Source of the DNA: Pelobates cultripes
Lineage: Eukaryota > Chordata > Amphibia > Anura > Pelobatidae
NCBI GenBank assembly: GCA_933207985.1
Contig: OW240914.1
Location: 131,217,955-131,281,954 of the forward strand
Reading direction: 5' to 3'
Length of the DNA: 64,000 nt
Below, in pieces: positions 10,461 through 20,200 of the stretch. Made by a program: the position numbers and the translations under genes. The notes beneath the pieces were generated by a model that saw nothing but the letters and a program-made list of their open reading frames with translations, did no database searches and was not told the DNA's origin. How positions within the stretch are numbered: the first letter of the stretch is position 1; each line of letters starts with the position of its first letter.

Positions 10461-12498
10461 TGCACAGATCACTGCGTTCAGTTTGAGGGGGCGGGGCCAT
10501 GTACAGATCACTGTGTTCAGTCTGAGGGGGCGGGGCCATGTACAGATCACTGTGTTCAGTCTGGGGGGGCGGAGCCATGCACAGATCACTGAGTTCAGTC
10601 TGAGGGGGCGGAGCCATGCACAGATCACTGTGTTCAGTCTGAGAGGGTGGGGCCATACACAGGTCACTGTGTTCAGTTCGAGGGGGCGGAGCCATGTACA
10701 GATCACAGTGTTCAGTTTGAGGGGGCGGGGCCATGCACAGATCACTGTGTTCAGTCTGAGGGGGCGGGGCCATGCACAGATCGCTGTGTTCAGTCTGAGG
10801 GGGTGGGGCCATGCACAGATCACTGTGTTCAGTCTGAGGGGGCGGGGCCATGCACAGATCACTGTGTTCAGTCTGAGGGGGCGGGGCCATGCACAGATCA
10901 CTGTGTTCAGTCTGAGGGGACGGGGCCATGCACAGATCACTGTGTTCAGTCTGAGGAGGCGGGGCCATGCACAGCTTACTGTGTTCATTCTGTGGGGGTG
11001 GGGCCATGCACAGATCACTGTGTTCAGTCTGAGGGGGCGGGGCCATGCATAGATCACTGTGTTCAGTCTGAGGGGGCGGGGCCATGCACAGATCACTGTG
11101 TTCAGTCTGAGGGGGCGGGGCCATGCACAGATCACTGTGTTCAGTCTGAGGGGGTGGGGCCATGCACAGATCACTGTGTTCAGTCTGAGGAGGCGGGGCC
11201 ATGCACAGATCACTGTGTTCAGTCTGAGGGGGCGGAGCCATGCACACATCACTGTGTTCAGTCTGAGGGGGCGGGGCCATGCACAGATCACTGTGTTCAG
11301 TCTGAGGAGGCGGGGCCATGCACAGATCACTGTGTTCAGTCTGAGGGGGCGGGGCCATGCACAGATCACTGTATTCAGTCTGAGTAGGCGGGGCCATGCA
11401 CAGATCACTGTGTTCAGTCTGAGGGGGCGGGGCCATGCACAGATCACTGTGTTCAGTCTGAGGAGGCGGGGCCATGCACAGATCACTGTGTTCAGTCTGA
11501 CGGGGAGGGGCCATGCACAGATCACTGTGTAAAGTCTGAGGGGGCAGGGCCATGCACAGATCACTGTGTTCAGTCTGAGGGGGCGGGGCCATGCACAGAT
11601 CACTGTGTTCAGTCTGAGGAGGCGGGGCCATGCACAGATCACTGTGTTCAGTCTGACGGGGAGGGGCCATGCACAGATCACTGTGTACAGTCTGAGGGGG
11701 CAGGGCCATGCACAGATCACTGTGTTCAGTCTGAGGGGCAGGCCATGCACAAATCAATACCGTGTACAGTCTGAGGGGCAGCCATGCACAGATCACTGTG
11801 TTCAGTCTGAGGGGGCGCAGCCGCGTTGCATCACGCGTCTGGGGTCCAGGGCAAATAAGTGGGCCAGATCACTGTGTTCAGTCTGAGGGACGGGCCATGC
11901 ACAGACACTGTGTTCAGTCTGAGGGGGGGCGGGCCATGCAATAGATCAATTGTGTTCAGTCTGAGGGGACGCGGGCCAGTGCACAGATCACCGTGTTCAG
12001 TCCGAGGAGGCGGGGCCATGCACAGCTTACTGTGTTCAGTCTGAGGGGGCGGAGCCATGCACACATCACTGTGTTCAGTCTGAGGGGGCGGGGCCATGCA
12101 CAGATCACTGTGTTCAGTCTGAGGAGGCGGGGCCATGCACAGATCACTGTGTTCAGTCTGAGGGGGCGGGGCCATGCACAGATCACTGTGTTCAGTCTGA
12201 GGGGACGGGGCCATGCACAGATCACTGTGTTCAGTCTGAGAAGGCGGGGCCACACACAGCTCACTGTGTTCATTCTGAGGGGGTGGGGCCATGAACAGAT
12301 CACTGTGTTCAGTCTGAGGGGGCAAGGCAATGCACAGATCACTGTGTTCAGTCTGAGGGGGCGGGACCATGCACAGATCACTGTGTTCAGTCTGAGGGGG
12401 CGGGGCCATGCACAGATCACTGTGTTCAGTCTGAGGGGGCGGGGCCATGCACAGATCACTGTGTTCAGTCTCAGGGGGCGGGCCATGCACAGATCACT
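10461..12498. repeat. 39-bp minisatellite, about 52 units
   Basis: The unit is CAGTCTGAGGGGGCGGGGCC followed by ATGCACAGATCACTGTGTT, 39 bp, with mostly single-base variants. An irregular patch lies at about 11750-11960. Because 39 is divisible by three, stop-free frames appear on both strands with 13-residue peptide periods; these are not genes. Most units carry GGGGCGGGGCC, a GC-box-like motif. The array runs directly into a truncated MITE at 12499. Confidence 0.97.
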
Positions 12499-13145
12499 AA
12501 AGCCTCTAGTGGCTGTCTCATTGATAGCCGCTAGAGGCGTTTGCGTACTTCTCACTGTGAAAATCACAGTGAGAAGATGCCAGCGTCCATAGGAAAGCAT
12601 TATGAATGCTTTCCTATGAGACAGGCTGAATGCACGCGCAGCTCCTGCCGCGCGTGCGCATTCAGCCGAAGAAGAGGATCGGAGGCGGAGAGAAGGAAGA
12701 GAGCTCCCTGTCCGGCGCTGGAGAAAAGGTAAGTTTAACCCTTTCCTCGCCATCCAGCCCGGCGGGAGTGGGACCCTGAGGGTGGGGGCACCCTCAGGGC
12801 ACTATAGTGCCAGGAAAACAAACTCTTTTTCCTGTCTCTATAGGGTCTTTGGGTACCCCCCACCCACAGGGTCCCACTCCCGCAGGGCTGAAGGGGGAGG
12901 AAGGGGTTAAATTCTTACCTTTCTCCAGCGCCGAGCTCCCGCTGGGGACTCAGTGAGAAGCGTGGAAGCTCCTCTAGCGGCTGTCAATGAGACAGCCACT
13001 AGAGGCTGGATTAACCCTAATGTAAACATAGCAGTTTTTCCTGAAACTGCTATGCTTACAGCTTCAGGGTTAACCCTAGATGGACCTGGTACCCAGACCA
13101 CTTCATTGAGCTGAAGTGGTCTGGGTGCCTAAAGTGGTCCTTTAA
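12499..13145. mobile_element. Compound of two family-A MITEs in inverted, tail-to-tail arrangement
   Basis: The first half (12499-12840) matches the interior of MITE copy 1 in + orientation but lacks its 5' end, cut off by the minisatellite. It then turns at about 12830-12860 into a minus-oriented copy ending GTGGTCCTTTAA at 13145. The GGGTCCC and CTCTAG(C/T)GGCTGTC blocks occur in both halves as inverted copies. Confidence 0.8.
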
Positions 13146-14300
13146 CAGGCAAAGTTGGCGCCCTCATCAGGCATGCACCTGTAGGCAAGTACCTAATATG
13201 CCTAATTTGAAGTCAGGCCCTGCCTTTATTTGCTCTGTTTCCTTTTACATTTATGTCAAAGATTTAGGAAAATGCAAATAACACCTGCATGTAACTTTCA
13301 CAGCTTTCCTGAACACATCCCGAAAAGGAACCCAGATATCCTAGGTTACTTTATTGCACATTCTGTATAATATAGAATTTCTTATATCCTGCTCTGTTAA
13401 TAGCTTTCTAGACCCAGCAGGAGTCTCATGAGTGTGATAAAAGGTAAATTTACAGAGCTGGAGATAAAAAAAACTTCTAAAGGAAGTTAACCCCTTAAGG
13501 ACTGAGCCAATTGTACACGTTTTGATCAAAATAAAATGTAAACAAAACTTGAAATTTGGTAGCAGAGAAGATATAGGTGGCACTTAGGAATATACAAGTT
13601 TGGTGCTGCTAAATTACCCAAGTATACTGTCACTTAATCTACTTAAAAGAAAGAATATAGTGTAAAGATTAAAAAATGAAAGCGCACACAATAAAGGAGT
13701 TTTTACCTTGTGTGCATTACACTTGATAGAAATGATGTCAATAGTTCCTATACAAGGATAAAAATAAAACACAACGTAGTGTAATCTGTATAAATATTTT
13801 GTAAGAAGAGGTGAAAACTCGAAACACTCACAATTTTCTGAGCCCATTAAAGTTGGCTCTGAACTTATAGAGCATATATGTCTTCTTTATGGATGTAAGA
13901 AGTTGAAATCAGGAACTCCAAAAATGGAAGTAGGTGACTAAAAGCAATTTTATTTGTATGTATAAAACCAAACACAAAAAATAAAATAATATGCACAACG
14001 CGTTTCAACCACAAAAAAGGGTCTTTCTCAGGTTCTGCTGAATGTTCCACTGGCATAAACATGCTTTTATAAAGGTACATCAATTAAACAAAAAAAACAA
14101 TCAAACACACATGTTACATAGGATACTCCTATTTCCATATATGGTCCGGACCGGATGCGCATTCTACCACTTCCAAAATGGCGGAGCTTCCGGTTCGGAC
14201 ATATTTCTCCACCATATTGGTGGTCTTAAATGCATAAAATACATACAGAGGAAAGGAATATCTATAAAAAATACATAATCCTATAAATAAAAAAACTATT
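13146..14300. other. Intergenic DNA with repeat fragments
   Basis: No gene was seen. About 13990-14070 contains AACGCGTTTCAACC and GGGTCTTTCTCAGGT, a phrase I associate with a common amphibian interspersed repeat. A CAGGGGTCCTCAAACTACGG stretch at 14309 resembles a hAT left end; no matching right end was found. Confidence 0.4.
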
Positions 14301-14435
14301 GTTTAAAACAGGGGTCCTCAAACTACGGCCCACCAGGGTCCTGAACCCAAGCACTCAGAGCCACCCGATGGGCCCTGTATCTTCAGGGGCCCGGTCAGCG
14401 CTGCAGCTGTGCAAAAACGCGACCGTGCCCCTTTG

Positions 14436-14660
14436 TATGTATGTATGTCTGTCTGTATGTATGTATGTCAGTATGTGTGTGTGTATTTCTGTATGTATGT
14501 ATGTCAGTATGTGTGTGTGTGTATGTATAGATGTATGTCTGTATGTCTGAATGTATGCCAGTATGTGTGTGTGTGTGTGTATGTATGTATGTCAGTATGT
14601 ATGTATGCCTGTATGTCAGTATGTGTGTATGTGTGCGTGTATGTATGTATGTCAGTATGT
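14436..14660. repeat. GTAT/TGTG microsatellite up to assembly gap
   Basis: A GTATGTATGTCTGT-type microsatellite with interruptions runs into a block of exactly 100 Ns. Confidence 0.95.
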
Positions 14661-14760
14661 NNNNNNNNNNNNNNNNNNNNNNNNNNNNNNNNNNNNNNNN
14701 NNNNNNNNNNNNNNNNNNNNNNNNNNNNNNNNNNNNNNNNNNNNNNNNNNNNNNNNNNNN
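14661..14760. other. Assembly gap (100 Ns)
   Basis: One hundred consecutive unknown bases. The round size suggests a gap of unknown length placed inside a microsatellite. Confidence 0.99.
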
Positions 14761-15240
14761 AGAAAGAGAAAGAGAGGGAAGAATGAGACACGGGGAATAG
14801 AGAGATGGGGAGACAGAGAGGGAAGAATGAGACACGGGGAGAAAGAGGGGGAATAGAGAGATGGGGAGGGGGGAGAAAGAGAGGGAAGAATGCCCCCCCT
14901 CCCCTGTCCGCAGGCACCGTGCGGGCAGGGGAGGAAGAGAGGACCTGGGAGCTCACCTTGCAGCTCCTCTGGGTCCTTCTTGCGCGAGCACAGAGCGTTG
15001 CCGCGGTTACCATGGCAACGTTACTGCTCTTGCGAGAGTCAACTCTAGCCCTGGAGCTACGGGCTAGAGTTCACTCTCAACACTGTAACCCCATGGATTC
15101 CTGGTGGTCGCAGTGGTGAGAGTGAACTCTAGCCCCATAAACACACTGCCCCCACACACACACTACACCCCCACACACACACTGAACCTTTCACACACAT
15201 TGCACCACTGCTCCTATTCCCTACTACAGCCTCATATCCC
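14761..15240. repeat. Purine-rich satellite and TE-like GC-rich segment
   Basis: An AGAGAGGGAAGAATGAGACACGGGG repeat of a few units (14761-14890) is followed by a segment with GTTGCCGCGGTTACCATGGC and AACTCTAGCCC inverted blocks. Similar text occurs at 62995-63090 inside another element, so both probably derive from one transposon family. Confidence 0.5.
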
Positions 15241-15348
15241 AGCAGACCCCAGGTAAGTTGTCAAACTGTTCTTAAGCGGTTTGACTACTTACTCTGGAGC
15301 AGTAGTGGTTATTGTGCATGGATTATTTCTTTAAATAATCTACAAGTG

Positions 15349-15600
15349 CCCCAGTAGCCAGCCAGCCAACCCACAGGCTGGCCAGTAGCCAGCCAGTTAG
15401 CCAGCCCACAGGCCAGTAGCCAGCCCACAGGCCTACAGCAAGCCACAGGCTTACAGCCAGCAAGCCACAGGCTTACAGCCAGCAAGCCATAGCCTGCCAG
15501 CCGCAGTCAGCAAGCCCACAGCCTGCCGGCAGTAGCCAGCAAGCCCACAGCCTGCCAGCCGCAGCCAGCAAGCCCACAGACTGCCAGCCAGCAACAGTAA
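15349..15600. repeat. CAGCCAGCAAGCC-type degenerate minisatellite
   Basis: Units of about 20-30 bp built from CAGCCAGCAAGCC, CACAGGCTTA and CACAGCCTGCC are repeated with variation over 250 bases. Confidence 0.85.
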
Positions 15601-15689
15601 TTAAGGCAAGAGGAGCCAACTTGGCTTAGGTATCAGCGAGCTATGTTGTGTTGCTATATTGTGAATAGGAACCAGAGTGTTGGAGAGAC

Positions 15690-16000
15690 CACCCTCCAGG
15701 CCCCATTAGGCTCTAGCCTCTGCTAGAAATCCCCTCCATGGCCCATTAGCCCTCAATTGTAGTTTCTACTGGGGCCTGGAGGCGACTGTTTCCAGCAGGG
15801 GATATCTAATGGGCGCTGAGATGGCCTCTGTTAGAAAGACCCCCTTCCAAGCCTTTTAGACTCCATTGTAGTCTCTAATGGGGCTTGGAGGGGATTCTTT
15901 CTAACACACCCTCTAAAGGGCACTGAGATAGCCTCCGCTAGAAAGACCCCCCTCCATGGCCCATTAGCCCTCAATTGTAGTCTCTACTGGGGCCTCGAAG
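15690..16000. repeat. Tandem repeat of about 125 bp, 2-3 copies
   Basis: The text GCTAGAAA...CCCCTCCATGGCCCATTAGC, then CTCAATTGTAGT and CTACTGGGGCCT, recurs at about 15720, 15835 (diverged) and 15935. A right hAT-like end, CAGGGGCGGACTGAGAACCC on the minus strand, lies at about 16152-16171. Confidence 0.7.
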
Positions 16001-16345
16001 GGCTTATTGCCCTTTTGTTCTTTGTGTCTAAAGATTGTGTAGGGTGTGGCTGGAGGCAGTGCATGGAGGCGGGACAAGGGTGGCGCTTGCTGCAGAGTAT
16101 GGGTGGGGCCTGTAAGGGGGCCCTTGATTTATTTTGCCCGGGGGCCCTGAGGGTTCTCAGTCCGCCCCTGCATAAACCCCCATTACACCTGCCCTTAATA
16201 TCATTCAGCCATGCTTCCAGTCATCAGCACTAAACTATCACCCCCATGTCCCTTGCCACATATTCTGTTCCAATTAGTTAGTTCTGCCCTCTTTCCTCTA
16301 CACGCAAATACCACTCCAAACATGTCACTGTACCCCTTTTCACTG

Positions 16346-16592
16346 TAGTATTATAATACTGCTAATACCCCTTCTCTGTAGTATTATAATACTGCTAATA
16401 CCCCTTTTCACTGTAGTATTATAATACTGCTAATACCCCTTCTTTGTAGTATTATAATACTGCTAATACCCAATCTTTGTAGTATTATAATACTGCTAAT
16501 ACCCAATCTTTGTAGTATTATAATACTGCTAATACCCAATCTTTGTAGTATTATAATACTGCTAATACCCAATCTTTGTAGTATTATAATAC
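16346..16592. repeat. 33-bp tandem repeat with palindromic core, 8 copies
   Basis: The unit is TAGTATTATAATACTGCTAA followed by TACCC and a short variable spacer. Each unit contains the perfect 14-bp palindrome AGTATTATAATACT. The period of 33 leaves a frame open on the minus strand, which is not a gene. Confidence 0.95.
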
Positions 16593-16739
16593 TGATGTTA
16601 CTCCTTTCTCCCACTAATCACTTCTGACTTGTTTCTGCATTGGATTACCATTTCCACCTTTTTATTTAACCCAGATTTTTTTGTTCTATCTCTCCTGCAC
16701 CAGCTCATTGTTTCTACCCCTTTTACTGCTGCACCAGCT

Positions 16740-17190
16740 AACCACAATCACCACCTTCACTGGCATCCACATAGCCACGCCTACTTATTAATCTATTCAT
16801 TAGCTAACCACGCCCACCTGGATCTACCGCACAAACCAACCAGTTCTAGCCTTTCTCTGCAATAGTTAGCAACTGCTGCTTCGCCCAAACGCAAACTAAC
16901 CACGCCCACTCCATACTCTTCTGCACTTGCTAACCACGCCCATCCCTCGCCCTACACGCGAAGGTTCCGCCTTCCCCTCAGCTTCTGCGCTCACCTAGTC
17001 GCGCCCACTCTAAAGCCTGCACAATCTAGACCACGCCCACCCTTCTCTTCTGCACTAGCTAGCCCCTCCCACCTTCCCCTGCTCTCCCTGTGAGTCACAG
17101 AACATGGTGGAGAGCAGAGAGGAGGGGGAGGGCAGGAGCCCGGCACGTTAAGTTGAGGGGTGACACCCACCCCATTGATCCCCCTGTAAT
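16740..17190 (+). promoter_or_regulatory. DOCK5 5' flank with repeated CCACGCCCA (KLF-type) boxes
   Basis: The 450 bases before the DOCK5 start contain several close copies of CCACGCCCAC/T: about 16808, 16900, 16934 and 17031, plus variants near 16774 and 17001. They often follow CTAA. CCACGCCC is the core bound by KLF-family factors. The repeats resemble a decayed tandem array, so they may be repeat-derived and not selected regulatory sites. No TATA box was placed and the transcription start is unknown. Confidence 0.35.
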
Positions 17191-17233
17191 ATGGCCCGCT
17201 GGATACCCACCAAGAGGGAGAAGTTTGGAGTGG
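17191..17233 (+). CDS. DOCK5: DOCK5 exon 1 (start codon, residues 1-15)
   Basis: This exon encodes [14 protein letters not shown] and ends in phase 1 at a GTGAGT donor. The first nine residues match the DOCK5 N-terminus. The start is supported by an in-frame TGA at 17176-17178, only five codons upstream, and by G at position +4. The exon joins exon 2 to give the GVAIYNF entry into the SH3 domain. Confidence 0.93.
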
Positions 17234-20200
17234 GTGAGTTTGCTGTATATGCTGTCCCCAGCCCTGCTGGAATGATTCAATTCTCTGCCCATGGCATTCC
17301 ATTCCATGAATCTGTTTAGAACCTCTGAATATAATAATATTATTATTATTGTAATAAAACCTATGTGTAGGCTACATGCTTTACCTGTTAATTTCCTTTG
17401 GAGTGCTGTGTTTGTATTTCCCTGCATGATTGATGCCCTGTGTGTGTCACCTAACCCCTGCAGTGCCTTACTGTACCCCAACACGTTATACAGGCTGGCT
17501 GGGAGTGCTGCCTCTTTAAAATAATACATCTCCTGCTGCTCTGAAAGTCACACAGTGCACAGCCATGTAAATCAGTGCATTGCTCTGCTCCCCCTTGGCA
17601 GTCACACTTTTATGGTACACTGTGTGCTATGGTCATTACTGGGGAGTGCTCTGGGATTGGATATGGTTTATGCTGGGAAGCGGTTTCATGGCTGAATGCT
17701 TTCATTGTGTTGTGTTTACAAGTGGCACACTCGTTTAGGACTGCTTTTCATCTTCTGTGGGGTAATATTACACCCCCATGTCTCAAACTAAACCTTACTG
17801 TCACCTGCCAAGCCCCGTCATTGTCTTATGGTTCGGTTAAAAACAAAACATTCTGTTTCCAGCATCTCTTTCTTGGGTGGGATCAGAATTAAACAGTGCA
17901 CACACAGCCTGCTGGATCCCATTGGTTGCTCGAAGACTGACAGCCATTCTATGTGTATAGTTTCTTTATGAAGTGTTATTAGACTTATTGTTCCTCTTAT
18001 TGTATGCAGTGCTGACACAAAGTATATAATATAATCTACTAACAGAACTGTGTGTTAATTTGCCCCTACTATGTTTCACACCTCAACTAGGCTGAGATAC
18101 TTTTGCAGTTGATGTGCAATAACCTCAACTATTGCCCTGAGTTTCTAGGGTTCATGTTTCCTTTTCCCATGGGCTAGGGTCACACAAAGTGGGCTATGTG
18201 CATAAATGTGCCTTCCAGTCATTCATGATATAGCAGGAGAGTGCTGACTAATTTTTTCCCAAGTGTTTTATTTTTCCTCTGGAACATTACACAAAAGTGT
18301 TAAAATTGTCAAGATTGCAACTGAACACGCTGACTCATGTATAGAAGGGTTTTATTGGAAGTGTGGAGAATCACGCCCAGTGTATGATTTTCTTTCATAC
18401 ATTGAAAATAAAATACTATGATAATCTACTCCTGTACAAGTGAATGGAAACCAACAGATTTTTCCATTCACTTACTTAAGTAGTTCTCATTGATTTGGTT
18501 TTGTTGCTTGCTGAAACTATAGTGAGTGGCTGTACACTTTTCCTTAAACAGTTGGATTATGGGTAAAAAAAATTTAATCAAAGTTCTCCGGTTAAAAACA
18601 AAACACAAAAAAAAACAATCTGCATGTTTATTGCTATTTTTTTTGTTTCTCTTCCTCTATGAAGTGTGTAGCAAGAAATCTTTTTGGTGTTATTTTTGCA
18701 TTTAAGGTAATTTTTGCATGATGAGGAATTAGGAGCATTCTTGTAGTTTTTGCCTAGTATCTCATTCAGTGAGGTCTATTGGCTATCCCAAAAATGAACA
18801 GCGTTTTTGGTGGCACAGGTACAATTAGCCATTTTCTTTTTGCATAACAGTGGTTACATTTTGAAGTGTATTGCGTGCTATCTGCTGCTTACTATACCAG
18901 CAATCTCTGTTTGTTATGCTACAAATCCTACAAATCAAGGTTTTGCCTGCTACAACATTATGTTCAGGTTATGGGTTAATTGTAAAAAGCATTATGTAAT
19001 CCTAGTTCTGAACCAGTAAAACACATGTAATGTCAGGAACAGGTCTCCACTTCAGGAGTTAAGTTACTGCCACCTCAAGGTTTAGTATTTATTGACTTTT
19101 GTTTGTCCTTTATGTTCCTGAATCCATTATCAAACAGGTGCAGGCTGCAGGGCGGAATATGAGAATACAGCTTCTGAAAGTGGGTTCCTACTGCTTCCAT
19201 TTTATATTAAATACAAATCCTACCTCATCTGGCCTAATAATCTGCAGTCTGATCACCTTACATTAGATATAAACCCAGCACTGTCTGAGCCTGTCCTGAT
19301 AATCTGCAGTCAGATCACCTTACATTAGATATAAACCCAGCACTGTCTGAGCCTGTCCTGATAATCTGCAGCCAGATCACCTTACATTAGATATAAACCC
19401 AGCACTGCCTGAACCTGTCCTGATAATCTGCAGTCAGATCACCTTACATTAGATATAAACCCAGCAGTGCCTGAACCTGTCCTGATAATCTGCAGTCAGA
19501 TCACCTTACATTAGATATAAACCCAGCACTGTCTGAGCCTGACCTGATAATCTGCACTCAGATCACCTTACATTAGATATAAACCCAGCACTGTCTGAGC
19601 CTGTCCTGATAATCTGCACTCAGATCACCTTACATTAGATATAAACCCAGCACTGTCTGAGCCTGTCCTGATAATCTGCAGTCAGATCACCTTACATTAG
19701 ATATAAACCCAGCACTGTCTGAGCCTGTCCTGATAATCTGCAGTCAGATCACCTTACATTAGATATAAACCCAGCACTGTCTGAGCCTGTCCTGATAATC
19801 TACAGTCAGATCACCTTACATTAGATATAAACCCAGCACTGTCTGAGCCTGTCCTGATAATCTGCAGTCAGATCACCTTACATTAGATATAAACCCAGCA
19901 CTGCCTGAGCCTGTCCTGATAATCTGTAGTCTGATCACTATAGATACAGACTCTGCAGCCTGTTCTGCGTTAGTGCTAGTAGGCATCTGGCTGTGCTTGT
20001 CGCACCAAGTTTAAAGTCCAGGTCTGCTCCACCTTTCTGCGGTCATCACTTGAATGTTGCTATAAAGCAGGAAATTCCACAACAATCTTGAGGTGATCTG
20101 ATTAGTGTTAAGTGAACTGACAATTTTAATTAAAAAAAAAAAATAATAACCTTTGTTAAAGGCCATTTGAATTACTGAAAACTCCATATATAACAGCTTG

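Noticed and set aside
10461..12498. Regularly spaced repeats considered as a CRISPR array
   Set aside because: The units are contiguous 39-bp copies without unique spacers, in a vertebrate genome.
10173..12753. Very long open frames (up to 525 codons) with 13-residue peptide repeats on both strands
   Set aside because: They arise because the 39-bp repeat unit is a multiple of three; several frames are open at once and there is no protein-like composition or family resemblance.
14395..14856. Cys/Val/Tyr or His/Thr-rich frames spanning the N block
   Set aside because: Microsatellite translation across an assembly gap.
16408..16614. Open frame with repeated RLGISSIIILQ-type peptide
   Set aside because: By-product of a 33-bp tandem repeat; no gene context.
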